Below are positions 44,043-52,930 of a stretch of DNA of 64,000 bases, in pieces; positions within the stretch are counted from its first letter, which is position 1; each line of letters begins with the position of its first letter. The DNA comes from Paenibacillus dokdonensis. GTDB lineage: Bacteria > Bacillota > Bacilli > Paenibacillales > Paenibacillaceae. The notes below the pieces were generated by a model. That model saw only the letters and a list, made by a program, of their open reading frames with translations. It ran no database searches and was not told the DNA's origin. The stretch is taken from assembly GCF_004916975.1 (NCBI RefSeq), contig NZ_STGQ01000002.1, positions 62,001-126,000 of the forward strand, given 5' to 3'. The translations under genes were made by a program, and so were the position numbers.

Positions 44043-44485
44043 CAGTCTTCTCCTCCCTTCCAACCGTCATCCTCTTTCAATAACGGATGTTTAGAGTTAT
44101 ATGGTGTTGGGTATAGCACTGCCTGTCTTCCTCGTTTATTCTGAACATTCAGAATAATGGGAGCCATTAAGTTGGCCGTAATCTTCGTGGGGTCATCTCC
44201 CCATGTTACAATTGAGCGGACCACCACATCTTCAAGACTTTGAAAATCCAGCAGTTCCTGATCATTCTCAGACAGCTCAAATTCGTACTCATTAAAAAAT
44301 ATAAAAGGGTTGGTGATGATAAAGGCAACCTCTTCATTATCCACCGACTGTAGAATTGAAAAATATTCATCATGGGATTGAATTACATATCGATTATACT
44401 GCTCAAAACCCGGTATACCGTTCTTAAACTCGAATATTTCATCTTTAACTTTCATGTCTTCATGCTCCATATTAGGGATATGCAT
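44042..44485 (-). CDS. fliW: Flagellar assembly factor FliW (CsrA antagonist)
   Basis: 147 residues. The family pattern is present: FEFKNGIPGFEQYNRYVI, FIITNPFIFFNEYEFEL and ITANLMAPIILNVQNKRGRQ. FliW binds either flagellin or CsrA; when flagellin leaves the cell, FliW binds CsrA and frees hag mRNA. ATG at 44485 after AGGAGG. It directly precedes csrA. The B. subtilis gene yviE, normally between flgL and fliW, is absent; a terminator lies there instead. Confidence 0.95.
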   Translation of the reverse strand: MHIPNMEHEDMKVKDEIFEFKNGIPGFEQYNRYVIQSHDEYFSILQSVDNEEVAFIITNPFIFFNEYEFELSENDQELLDFQSLEDVVVRSIVTWGDDPTKITANLMAPIILNVQNKRGRQAVLYPTPYNSKHPLLKEDDGWKGGED

Positions 44486-44506
44486 AATAGGGAATTCCTC
44501 CTGTAA

Positions 44507-44539
44507 TAAAAAGGCTACGAACGGTAATTGTTCATAGCC
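44507..44539 (-). terminator. Terminator between flgL and fliW
   Basis: On the minus strand GGCTATGAAC (44539-44530) pairs with GTTCGTAGCC (44522-44513), one wobble, followed by five T. No promoter fits between it and fliW, so partial read-through must feed fliW-csrA. Confidence 0.8.
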
Positions 44540-44564
44540 TCATTATATCTTTGATCACGATATT

Positions 44565-45470
44565 TTATCGAATAAAATCAACGAGCGTGGGAGAGATGAT
44601 TTTCGCCCCTACAGATAAAGATGCCTGATAAATATTAGCCGATACAGAGGACTGAATTGTTAGCTTACCAATATCAGCATCCTCTGTTTTAGATTGCAGC
44701 TTTGTAAGATTTAAATCCTCATCACTCAAGCGATTTTGCATCAGTTCTACACGATTGGTTCTAGCACCAACTTCAGCGTGAACGGAAACCATCTTTTGTA
44801 TACGAGAATCGATATTTGTAGCCTCTTTAGATATGTCGTCATATTTACCATTCTTCATAGCGGTAGATAGCTTATCGATAATATTAAAAATGTTATCATC
44901 CTCACCCTTGCTACCAAAAAACTCGTTCCCTGATGTATTGATCTGGAAAGTTACGCCTTGACCTACCGTGTAGTCCACCCCGCTGGTATCCGAGTCAGTC
45001 GAAGCTAAAGAATTAGGATCTCCTAAATTATAGGGTTGGATATCATAAGTTTGTCCATTGAAAATATACTTCCCATTATACTGGGTATTTCCCAACTCTC
45101 CCAGCTGCTGCTTCAATTGTTGAAGTTCAGATTCAATGCTGTCCAGGGCTGTCTGTGGGTTGCTTCCGGTACTCGCTTGAACTGTCAGCGTTTTAATTCG
45201 ATTCATAACTTCTTCAGATTGTGACATCACTGAATCGGTAGTATCGAGCCACCCCAAGGCTGCATCAACATTACGCTGATACTGATTATTTGCAGAAAGC
45301 TCAGAGCGATAACGAAGCGCGTAAGTGACACCCACCGGGTCATCTGAAGGTTTATTTAACTTACGGCCTGTCGACATTTGATTCTGCTGATCAGACATGA
45401 CATTTAGATTATGATTCAAATTATGAAGCAGCTGTGTGCTCATCATATTAGAAGTAACACGTAACGACAT
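44565..45470 (-). CDS. flgL: Flagellar hook-filament junction protein FlgL
   Basis: 301 residues. The flagellin-like N-terminal helix RVTSNMMSTQLLHNLNHNL with MSTGRKLNKPSDDPVG and the C-terminal IQSSVSANIYQASLSVGAKI identify FlgL (HAP3), which links hook to filament. ATG at 45470 after AAGGAGG. It is 20 bp after flgK and last before the terminator. Confidence 0.95.
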   Translation of the reverse strand: MSLRVTSNMMSTQLLHNLNHNLNVMSDQQNQMSTGRKLNKPSDDPVGVTYALRYRSELSANNQYQRNVDAALGWLDTTDSVMSQSEEVMNRIKTLTVQASTGSNPQTALDSIESELQQLKQQLGELGNTQYNGKYIFNGQTYDIQPYNLGDPNSLASTDSDTSGVDYTVGQGVTFQINTSGNEFFGSKGEDDNIFNIIDKLSTAMKNGKYDDISKEATNIDSRIQKMVSVHAEVGARTNRVELMQNRLSDEDLNLTKLQSKTEDADIGKLTIQSSVSANIYQASLSVGAKIISPTLVDFIR

Positions 45471-45490
45471 TCTTTAAACCTCCTTACGGG

Positions 45491-47047
45491 TTAGCGTCCT
45501 ACAACGCCTGTTCCGTTAATTAATTTATCCAACATTTCATCGAACGTTGTCATTACTCTTGCGGCAGCAGAATAGGCATGTTGGAACATAATCATATTTG
45601 ACATTTCTTCGTCGAGGGAAACTCCGCTTACCGACTGTCTTTTTTGATCGACCTGAGTTGTCAATACCAGAGCATTGTCGGCTTGTCGTTTGGCTTCATT
45701 GGCTTGTACGCCAACCTGTCCGACAATCGCTTTGAAATAATCATCCACTGTTGTAGGCGCAGTAAGCCCTCCGCCGAAGTCAAACTTTGTATCTTTGAGG
45801 TTGGACATAAGAATTGCCAGCCCGTTATTCCCTTTTACGACCTGTTCATTCGGATCTGATCCCATTGTCCTCATAGATGATGCAATTAGACTTGGGTTAT
45901 CCACAATCGCTTGACTCAAAGTGATATTCGAAGCCGTTATCGGGCCATCACCTTTAGCAGAAAAGAAATCGCCCCCTGCAACAGGCTTACCATCATTCAA
46001 ACTGTAACCGAGCTTGTGAAGGCCATTAATACCTTTGACTGTTACGGTCAAATCAGAGGATAAGGTTCTCCCTGCTCCGGCATATGTCTTACCATCCAGA
46101 ATGGTTCCTTCAGGCAAAACAGATCCTGCAGGAATCGTAATCTGAATATCGCCGTTAACAAGCGTATCAGCGAATTGGTCGAGCTGTTTTTGATAATCTG
46201 CTACATAACGGTCTCTCGAAACAAACGTACCGTATACCTCACCGCTGTTTAGATCTCCACTTCCGTAAGCTTGCTGAAGCGTTTCAGAACTAACCGGATT
46301 TGTAGTGCTACCTTCCACCAAAATCTGGCTTCCCATCGCAACCTGGTATCCATCCGGCATTTCAGTTACCTTTACGTTTACAAGGCTAGATAACTGGTCC
46401 ACCAGCAGATCCCTTTGGTCGCGCAGATCATTTGCATTATCGCTACCAGAGCTCTCAATACGTGTAATTTGGTTATTTAATTCAGAAATACTTGAGAGCA
46501 TCGAGTTTAACTTGCCGGCATTTAATTCAACGCTATTAGTAAGATCGCTATTGAGATCACTTAACTGTTTACTAGTATGGTTCAATGCATCGGTTAAAGC
46601 CAAAGTTGTTTCTTTAACGATCTTTCGATTGGTTACATTTTCGGGATCCTTACTCAGGTCAGACCATGATTTATAAAAATTATTGATCAGACTGCTAATA
46701 CCAGTGTCTGAAGGTTCATTTATAATCGTTTGAAGCTTATCCAACGTGTCATATTGAATATTCCAATTACCAAGCGCTTTATTTTCGTTACGATATTGTT
46801 CATCCAAAAAAGATTCACGAATACGCTCGACAGATTGAAACTCTACGCCAGTCCCGAGCTGTCCTGGTACTGTTGAATGAGTCATACCGTACGCTTCAAT
46901 TGGTTTGGAAGCCACCATATTGACCCGTTGGCGTGTGTAACCTGCTGTGTTGGCGTTCGCAATATTATGGCCTGTTGTATTTAATGCAGCTGTTTGGGTA
47001 AACAGACTCCGCTTTGCGGTTTCTACTGAATGAAATGTGGAAGTCAT
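45491..47047 (-). CDS. flgK: Flagellar hook-associated protein FlgK
   Basis: 518 residues. The rod/hook N-terminus AALNTTGHNIANANTAGYTRQRV and C-terminal SGVSLDEEMSNMIMFQHAYSAAARVMTTFDEML are the FlgK (HAP1) signatures. The protein forms the first hook-filament junction ring. ATG at 47047 after GAGGAGG; 14 bp after flgN. Confidence 0.96.
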   Translation of the reverse strand: MTSTFHSVETAKRSLFTQTAALNTTGHNIANANTAGYTRQRVNMVASKPIEAYGMTHSTVPGQLGTGVEFQSVERIRESFLDEQYRNENKALGNWNIQYDTLDKLQTIINEPSDTGISSLINNFYKSWSDLSKDPENVTNRKIVKETTLALTDALNHTSKQLSDLNSDLTNSVELNAGKLNSMLSSISELNNQITRIESSGSDNANDLRDQRDLLVDQLSSLVNVKVTEMPDGYQVAMGSQILVEGSTTNPVSSETLQQAYGSGDLNSGEVYGTFVSRDRYVADYQKQLDQFADTLVNGDIQITIPAGSVLPEGTILDGKTYAGAGRTLSSDLTVTVKGINGLHKLGYSLNDGKPVAGGDFFSAKGDGPITASNITLSQAIVDNPSLIASSMRTMGSDPNEQVVKGNNGLAILMSNLKDTKFDFGGGLTAPTTVDDYFKAIVGQVGVQANEAKRQADNALVLTTQVDQKRQSVSGVSLDEEMSNMIMFQHAYSAAARVMTTFDEMLDKLINGTGVVGR

Positions 47048-47061
47048 ATATCCTCCTCAAA

Positions 47062-47562
47062 TTAGGCCCTTGCATCAAATAGTCCGGACCGATTAGAATT
47101 GCCCGATTTCCCAGCAGGGTGTGTGTAAGTAGGCTCTTCACCCGAAGTGGCCCCTAGTAAATCTAACGAATAATCTACGAAAGCCAAGGCTTGGCTTATA
47201 AGTTGCTGATTCAGATCATTTATTTGTTTCAGTTCATGCAATGTGTTGGCTAGCTCCAACTGTATATCCTTTAGCTGCTGCTTCTCCTGAGGATCAAAGA
47301 CAAGTCTCAATAACTCCGTTAAATTTAATTTCAGAAGTGACTTGATTCCCTTTTCTCTAAGAAAGATATAGCAGTTTTCCTGTCTTTCTGATTCAAGCTG
47401 TTCAATTTTTTTCATATATCGCGACTCATAATTAAGTATTTGAATGAGACTGTCTATATCATTGTTCATGACCGCATTCTTCTTATCTTGAGCCAAATTC
47501 AACATCAATTTGTGCTCATCATTCAGTCTGACCAATGATTCAATTAATGGCTGTAATGGCAT
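47062..47562 (-). CDS. flgN: FlgN-family flagellar export chaperone
   Basis: 166 residues, helical, with PLIESLVRLNDEHKLMLNLA and a leucine-rich central coiled region. FlgN chaperones FlgK and FlgL for export. The tail (about 140-166, GEEPTYTHPAGKSGNSNRSG) is disordered. ATG at 47562 after GGGGGC. It lies between flgM and flgK, as yvyG does in B. subtilis. Confidence 0.9.
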   Translation of the reverse strand: MPLQPLIESLVRLNDEHKLMLNLAQDKKNAVMNNDIDSLIQILNYESRYMKKIEQLESERQENCYIFLREKGIKSLLKLNLTELLRLVFDPQEKQQLKDIQLELANTLHELKQINDLNQQLISQALAFVDYSLDLLGATSGEEPTYTHPAGKSGNSNRSGLFDARA

Positions 47563-47571
47563 AAGCGCCCC

Positions 47572-47856
47572 CTACTTATTCGGAAAAGACTTAAAATACG
47601 GCATGAGCTTCTCGGCAATTTTACCTGAATCTACGTGATAGGTGCCGGAGGATACCTGTTGCTTGAGGTCTTGAATTCTTTGAATTCTTTCAGGGTCAGT
47701 ACTGCGCTCCTGAGCCTCTAGCATTTCAATCGCCTCCGAGGAAATGGATACCTCATCTTTGCGGCGCTCCATCTTCTTCGCTTCCTGCCGCTGGGTCTCC
47801 ATATTCCGTTGATAAGGGTTAACTCCACCAACTCGTCCGGTATCATTAATTTTCAT
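47572..47856 (-). CDS. flgM: Anti-sigma-D factor FlgM
   Basis: 94 residues from the ATG at 47856, five bases after AAGGTGG. Family features: the start MKINDTGRVGGVNPYQRN, a disordered middle, and C-terminal helices VSISSEAIEMLEAQ and RIQRIQDLKQQVSSGTYHVD with KIAEKLMPY. FlgM holds sigma-D until the hook is complete. It is 9 bp from flgN. Confidence 0.93.
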   Translation of the reverse strand: MKINDTGRVGGVNPYQRNMETQRQEAKKMERRKDEVSISSEAIEMLEAQERSTDPERIQRIQDLKQQVSSGTYHVDSGKIAEKLMPYFKSFPNK

Positions 47857-47956
47857 ATCTTCCACCTTCTTTCAAATATATCAGGACACCTTAGCGCGTA
47901 TCTGCATCCATTTAAACTTATGGCATCCTGGGCGAACCATTTCGTTGAACCAACGT

Positions 47957-47989
47957 AAAAAACCGATAATCTTTACTAAGTTTATCGGT
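47957..47989 (-). terminator. Terminator between yvyF and flgM
   Basis: On the minus strand ACCGATAA (47989-47982) pairs with TTATCGGT (47969-47962), followed by a T-run. flgM therefore probably has its own promoter in 47857-47956, but no convincing sigma-D site was found there. Confidence 0.75.
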
Positions 47990-48040
47990 CATAATTGAGA
48001 CATTATTTATAGTTGCATGTGTTTTTAGTCCTGTAGTCTG

Positions 48041-48451
48041 TTATTTATGAAATTTATCGATAACGCGGTAGGTTCCATCGCCCTGTTTTTTAGTACCTGA
48101 ATCCTTACTTGCTTCATCATGGATAGCCTGATTCAGTTCTTTGGTCAGGCGTGAGCGACAGGAATCGCACATATGGCCTTCGCGAATCAAATTCCCGCAG
48201 ACTTCGCAGGGATACATTAAATTCGGAGCATTCATCACCGAAATCCTGCCTTCACGGATAAAACGGGTAATTTGCTTAATGGAAACTTCGGTAGCTTCCG
48301 AGAGCTCCTGAATCGTCGCGCCCTTCTCCTCACGCAGATAATGAACACATGCTTCATATTCGCGCTCAATCTCCTTAATACAGTTTGGACACATGTCTTT
48401 AAAATTAGCCGCGAACAATCTGCCGCAGCGAGGACAGTTTGCCAGATTCAC
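48041..48451 (-). CDS. yvyF: YvyF/TIGR03826-family flagellar-operon protein
   Basis: 136 residues. Two zinc ribbons flank a helix-turn-helix: CPRCGRLF and CPNC (residues 6-25), then GATIQELSEATEVSIKQITRFIREGRI, then CEVCGNLI and CDSC (about 80-97). The family always occurs between comF and flgM in Bacilli; its function is unknown but the MerR/zinc architecture suggests nucleic-acid binding. The start is GTG at 48451 after AAGGGGG. Confidence 0.9.
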   Translation of the reverse strand: MNLANCPRCGRLFAANFKDMCPNCIKEIEREYEACVHYLREEKGATIQELSEATEVSIKQITRFIREGRISVMNAPNLMYPCEVCGNLIREGHMCDSCRSRLTKELNQAIHDEASKDSGTKKQGDGTYRVIDKFHK

Positions 48452-48646
48452 GATTACGCCCCCTTATATTTAACAAATTGAATATGGGAAGAATTCGTCC
48501 CATTTACTCTTTGTCTCTCTTAAATCCAGAAGTTATGCATAGAAAATCCTGAATCATACCCTTTTATTTATATAGCTTACATGATTCACAGTTACCTCGT
48601 CCATCCCTTTTCATAAAAATGGAATGTTTTTAGCACAACTTGTCGT

Positions 48647-49507
48647 CTACGACCGCGCCCAGGTCAAGCTAAATATCTCTGTTTTTAATCCATAATAATG
48701 CTGTACTGCGTTTTGCATTACACCTGAACAGGTATTAACCGTACTTCCTGTTGTATAAATATCATCTATAAGCAGAATGCGTAAGGCACCCATAGACTGA
48801 GGGGTACCTGTTAAACTTCTTTTACTACGAGTAGACCAGTCAAGTCTAATACTATTAATAAATTGCAAGCCCTCTGGATCAATAACAAAAGCATGCTGCA
48901 TGGATTGAATTCGCTCTTGTCTTGTTTTGAAACTCTGCTTACCAGTGTGCTCGCTTCGTATTAATAGAGGTACGATAGGAATATGATGTATTTTCCCAAG
49001 CCCTTCTGCCAGCACCTGCGCCTGATTAAATCCGCGCTCCATCAATCGGGTTGTACTGACCGGAACAAATGTGATCATATCGGGTTTCCAACGCATCTTG
49101 GAGGCTGGCTGTCCGGCTCCTGAATGTAAGGCGCTTATCTCCCGTTCCATCTGTACCAAAGTATGACTCATCATGCGAATCAGCAGCTGTGCATACCGCT
49201 CATGTCCCCTGTATTTGTATTGGGCAAGCCATTCCCTCATCACGTCGCTGTACTGCACAGCACTGCGATTCAATATAAACGCACGATCCCGTACCTCCAT
49301 CCGCAAACAATCCGGACAGCCAAAAGCCCTGCCGCAGTAAAGACAGCGTGCTTTGTCAATCCAGGGAATCCCATCCGCACAGCGCTGACAGATTCCCGGC
49401 CAATTCCGTACCAGCCTGCTTTTGCCTCCGCATGTAAGGCAGATATCTCCGGGCGGGGTCAGCAAGTTACGGATGAAGTGAGTAAAAGCAAAGGATAATG
49501 CGCTCAT
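48647..49507 (-). CDS. comFC: Competence protein ComFC (phosphoribosyltransferase-like)
   Basis: 286 residues. An N-terminal double zinc ribbon (CLTCGGK, CQRC, CLYCGRAFGCPDC) precedes a type I phosphoribosyltransferase domain with QYKYRGHERYA, VSTTRLMERGFNQAQVLAEGL and the PRPP loop LLIDDIYTTGST. It is needed for efficient uptake of single-stranded DNA, probably with ComFA. ATG at 49507 after AAGGAGG. comFB, which separates comFA and comFC in B. subtilis, is missing; 140 non-coding bases lie there. Confidence 0.94.
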   Translation of the reverse strand: MSALSFAFTHFIRNLLTPPGDICLTCGGKSRLVRNWPGICQRCADGIPWIDKARCLYCGRAFGCPDCLRMEVRDRAFILNRSAVQYSDVMREWLAQYKYRGHERYAQLLIRMMSHTLVQMEREISALHSGAGQPASKMRWKPDMITFVPVSTTRLMERGFNQAQVLAEGLGKIHHIPIVPLLIRSEHTGKQSFKTRQERIQSMQHAFVIDPEGLQFINSIRLDWSTRSKRSLTGTPQSMGALRILLIDDIYTTGSTVNTCSGVMQNAVQHYYGLKTEIFSLTWARS

Positions 49508-49647
49508 AAAAAAACCTCCTTGATGGCTGGCTTAGCTTCAAAAATAAACGAAATAAATCCATATCAAGTCATCTTCTCTACCCATAGATAAGTTTTAAGT
49601 AGGGAACACTCATGCCCCACGCTATTTAACATAAGTTTGCCGTAATG

Positions 49648-51765
49648 CTAAGAGTCTTTCAGATAGCCATTCTTCCGTGCAATCCGGTTCATGCTCATAA
49701 TCTGCTTAACGGCCCTCTTCTGCGAAATCGTCCATTGCGGAGAGGCAAAAACGACTCTTCCCGCTGGGTCCTCCGATGAGCGTCCAGCTCGTCCAGCCAT
49801 CTGCACGAGTGAGGCTTCGTCAAAAAGTCCGCTGTCTGCATCTGCGATAAAGACATCGCTTCGCGGAACCGTTACACCCCGCTCCAAAATTGTCGTGGTA
49901 ACCAGCAGCCGGATCTCGCGCTGGCGAAAGCTTGTTACTTTCACTGCGCGAAGCGGATCTTCAGAGGATGTGCCTTCCACACAGTAGGCGCTGAAAATAC
50001 GGCGGAGGACGGTAACGAGCGGATCAATATGACGGATGCGCGAAACGAACAGGAAGACCTGGGCATCCCGTTCCAACGATTGCCTTAGGGCTTCCGTCAG
50101 AGACTTCAACAGCAGCGGCTGCCGCAGACATTGCTCGATGCTTTTCAGTGTAATCCGCTTCGGCACCGGCAGAGGATGGCCATGAAAGCGCACTGGCACC
50201 TTGGCATGGATCAGCGTGCCGCGTGCAGCTTCTTTCTGCAGAGGTCTCGGCGGTGTGGCAGACAGATAAACGAATTTCCCGTCCGGCTTGCAGGCATTCT
50301 GAGCCGCAAAAGCCAGCATGGGATCATTGTGGTAAGGAAAAGCATCCAGCTCATCAATAATGACCAGGTCAAACGCCTGATAGAATCGCATCAGCTGGTG
50401 GGTTGTCGCCAGCGTAAGCTCACCTGCCTGCCACCGCTCGGTACTGCCTCCATACAGCGTGACAATTCGCGTATCACCGAATGCTTTGGCAAGCCGCGGA
50501 GCCAGCTCCAACACCACATCCCGGCGGGGTGTGGCCACCAGCACGCGGCCGCCTTGTTCGAGGATCGAGCTGAGCAGCGGAAAGATCATCTCGGTTTTGC
50601 CAGCGCCCGTCACGGCCCATAGGAGGAAGCCGGTGGGCGCAGTTTCTTCCGGAGCGTAACTCACAGCGCTTGGTGCACCCTGGCCAGAGGGTGCACCCGC
50701 TGCGCCGGGCTGAGCCCGCCCGGCGCGGCGGGGCATGAGCGGCCACCACGCGCGGCCGCTCTTCGCGGCGGAGCCCCTGCGGGGCGGCTCCGCCAGGAAA
50801 CCCAGCGCAGCGCAGGCGGCATCGCCCTGCGCCGCGCTAAGCCCCCACCGCCCGCGCACCGCGGCGGTGGACTGCCCGGCCGCCCCGCGCACGGCCGGGG
50901 GCCCTCCCGCTGCTGAGCGGAGCAGCAGCGAACAGGCGCGGCTGCGCCCTAGAGCGAGGCAGGCCTCGCAGTAGGCGCAGTCCGCGCGGCCGCACGCGGC
51001 GCATGCCGTGCGGCTCACGGATTCGCTGCCGCAGCGCCGGCAGCGGGGATGCCTGGCGCGGCCCAGGCGAAGCGGGCCGCGTCCCCAGCGCGGGCGGGCA
51101 TCCGCCGCCACGCCCGCGTGAAGCGCCAGCCGGCCCTGCAGGCTGGCCAGCTGCGCGGCACTATACCAAGCGCCCGCAAGCATGGGCGCTGATTCCTGCA
51201 GCAGCGCATCCACCTCAGCGGCGAGGAGTGACCTGCCCTGCAGAAGCTCACTCAGCAATGCTGCTTGTCTGCTAAGCTCCTCCGCAGTGTTTGCCGTATG
51301 TATTGCCGCGTCCATCCGGCCTGCCCCCGTCTGCTCAGCCAGAAGCAAGTGTACAGCTTCCGGAGCCGTCTCATGAATATCCCAAATCCACTGTCTCTGG
51401 CTGGAATCACACCCAAATGTAAAGCCGCTTCGTGTTTCCCCTGCTCTTCTGCCAGAAATACCCGCATGCCCACCAAACGCGGCTCCCCTCTTCCCGTTAT
51501 CGCTTCCTTCATCCCCAAGCAGTTCACAGATCATCCGGTTCCACTTCCCAAGATCCCAGCTCTTCATTCCCGGCTGCTCCCCAAAGCCCTGCTCCAGCTT
51601 CACCGCAAGACTGAATGCCATCGCTTCGGCCAGAAACACCACCCTGCCAGGGCTGCCAAGAAGATCTGCGGTCTGCGTCCACCACAGCACATCCACTCTC
51701 ATATCCAGCGACCGTTTAATCGTCCAGGCTTCCCCATTCCATATGGCATAAACTGCGATCCGCAT
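49648..51765 (-). CDS. comFA: Competence helicase ComFA
   Basis: 705 residues, well above the roughly 460 of B. subtilis ComFA. The helicase core is complete: Walker A AVTGAGKTE (384-392), the DEAD-type box IIDELDAF, the motif VSRIRHIDPLV and the C-terminal QMAGRAGRSSEDPAG. A cysteine cluster at 242-269 (CRRC, CAAC, CAYCEAC) is the zinc domain. The extra length is an N-terminal region (1-235) and an Ala/Gly/Arg-rich, very GC-rich stretch (about 270-375). The helicase pulls single-stranded DNA through ComEC. ATG at 51765 after AGGAGG. Confidence 0.93.
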   Translation of the reverse strand: MRIAVYAIWNGEAWTIKRSLDMRVDVLWWTQTADLLGSPGRVVFLAEAMAFSLAVKLEQGFGEQPGMKSWDLGKWNRMICELLGDEGSDNGKRGAAFGGHAGISGRRAGETRSGFTFGCDSSQRQWIWDIHETAPEAVHLLLAEQTGAGRMDAAIHTANTAEELSRQAALLSELLQGRSLLAAEVDALLQESAPMLAGAWYSAAQLASLQGRLALHAGVAADARPRWGRGPLRLGRARHPRCRRCGSESVSRTACAACGRADCAYCEACLALGRSRACSLLLRSAAGGPPAVRGAAGQSTAAVRGRWGLSAAQGDAACAALGFLAEPPRRGSAAKSGRAWWPLMPRRAGRAQPGAAGAPSGQGAPSAVSYAPEETAPTGFLLWAVTGAGKTEMIFPLLSSILEQGGRVLVATPRRDVVLELAPRLAKAFGDTRIVTLYGGSTERWQAGELTLATTHQLMRFYQAFDLVIIDELDAFPYHNDPMLAFAAQNACKPDGKFVYLSATPPRPLQKEAARGTLIHAKVPVRFHGHPLPVPKRITLKSIEQCLRQPLLLKSLTEALRQSLERDAQVFLFVSRIRHIDPLVTVLRRIFSAYCVEGTSSEDPLRAVKVTSFRQREIRLLVTTTILERGVTVPRSDVFIADADSGLFDEASLVQMAGRAGRSSEDPAGRVVFASPQWTISQKRAVKQIMSMNRIARKNGYLKDS

Positions 51766-52290
51766 TCGTTTATCCTCCTTCCTCTACCAAAACAGACCTA
51801 CTTCTAAAAGTTCAGCAGCCCATTCTATTCATCTATTTTGCTATATTGATTGTGAATCGTTCGCCATGTAAGTAAGAGTCCACTTTTCACCCATTCATGC
51901 TCAAAAACTCTTATGCTTCAATGGGTATACGTGGCCTGCGTCATTTCCTTTCGCACTTATGCACAGATATAAACTTCTCAAGCTGCTTTTCTGGCCGATA
52001 TTCAAAAACTCATCCACAAATTCACAAATTCATCCCCATCATTCACAGGCTGAGGTGCAAATTTCGTATCTTCGGTACGGTTTTTAAATTTTTAGCGATA
52101 TCTGCCTGTGGGTAATTCCTTCTGCGCCATCATCCATGACCCTAAACGATTTTTTAATCCACAGGAAAGGACGATAGAGCCTCGCTCAACTTCCCCCGTC
52201 AGTCTGTTCCGATTCATTCCCCAGAGAATTTCGCCTACCTTCTCTCCTCATCATCGCCCCTGTCTCTCCGAGCTTCTTCCTCCAAACAGC
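51766..52290. other. Gene-free block upstream of comFA
   Basis: About 525 bp without a plausible gene on either strand. It must contain the comFA promoter, which I could not assign. The DnaA-box-like nonamers in it are listed separately. Confidence 0.5.
51957..52163. other. Cluster of DnaA-box-like nonamers
   Basis: Four nonamers each differ at one position from the DnaA box TTATCCACA: TTATGCACA (51957-51965), TCATCCACA (52010-52018), TTACCCACA on the minus strand (52107-52115) and TAATCCACA (52155-52163). Two weaker ones lie between (52030-52047). There are 28 such nonamers within one mismatch, so about 0.1 would be expected by chance in 600 bp over both strands. It could be a DnaA-binding cluster. 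Confidence 0.5.
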
Positions 52291-52332
52291 AAAAAAGCAC
52301 ACCACCACGGTTACCCGTACAGAAGTGTGCTT
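52291..52332 (-). terminator. Terminator of the small membrane protein gene
   Basis: On the minus strand AAGCACAC (52332-52325) pairs with GTGTGCTT (52302-52295), followed by six T. The long loop contains a second small stem. Confidence 0.75.
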
Positions 52333-52377
52333 CACATTTTATTTCCCCATATGCCGCTTAGAGCCGCGGGCTTTTTC

Positions 52378-52761
52378 CTATACATAAGGAATATGCCCCG
52401 CTTCATGCGGATTTCGTAAATCAACCATCTTTACATCCGGGTCGGTGGCATGGCTCAGGATTGAAAAATCCGTCGATACAGACATTTCAACGCCAGCGAT
52501 TCCCTCAAGGCGATCGATAATGCCCAGTGTGTGATCATCCGAATTTACATCCAGCACCGTTATCCGAAGTCTTTTGCCTGTCATCAAAGCATACAAACCA
52601 AGTGCCCGGATATACCATTCGATTTGACGCTCATGATTGGAAGTCACCAGAATATAGTGAATCCGGCGTGTATTTTTGCGCCTTTGCCAGGCATGATAGA
52701 CATGAACCGCGGCAACCGCCAAAGCATACACCGTCAGAATCCATAATAGCGGGGTTAACAT
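52378..52761 (-). CDS. Small membrane-anchored protein of unknown function
   Basis: 127 residues. One N-terminal membrane helix (LLWILTVYALAVAAVHVYHAW, residues about 4-24) is followed by a basic stop (QRRKNTRR) and a cytoplasmic alpha/beta domain beginning IHYILVTSNHERQIEWYIRA. The latter resembles the start of a nucleotide-diphospho-sugar transferase fold but is too short for one. ATG at 52761 after GGGAGGTGAG. Own terminator; sits between comFA and degU. I do not recognise the family. Confidence 0.75.
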   Translation of the reverse strand: MLTPLLWILTVYALAVAAVHVYHAWQRRKNTRRIHYILVTSNHERQIEWYIRALGLYALMTGKRLRITVLDVNSDDHTLGIIDRLEGIAGVEMSVSTDFSILSHATDPDVKMVDLRNPHEAGHIPYV

Positions 52762-52930
52762 GCAGACTCACCTCCCTGTATACCAACACTATATGCCAGT
52801 ATGGTCAGGTCGGTGAATGTAAGCGCATCATCAGCCCGCACCCTTTTCAGAAGTCACGGCTGCCGCCTATATCCAGTGGTAATTTTCACAATCGTTTACA
52901 GTCAAAACCTTTAATTCCATTTACATGAAA

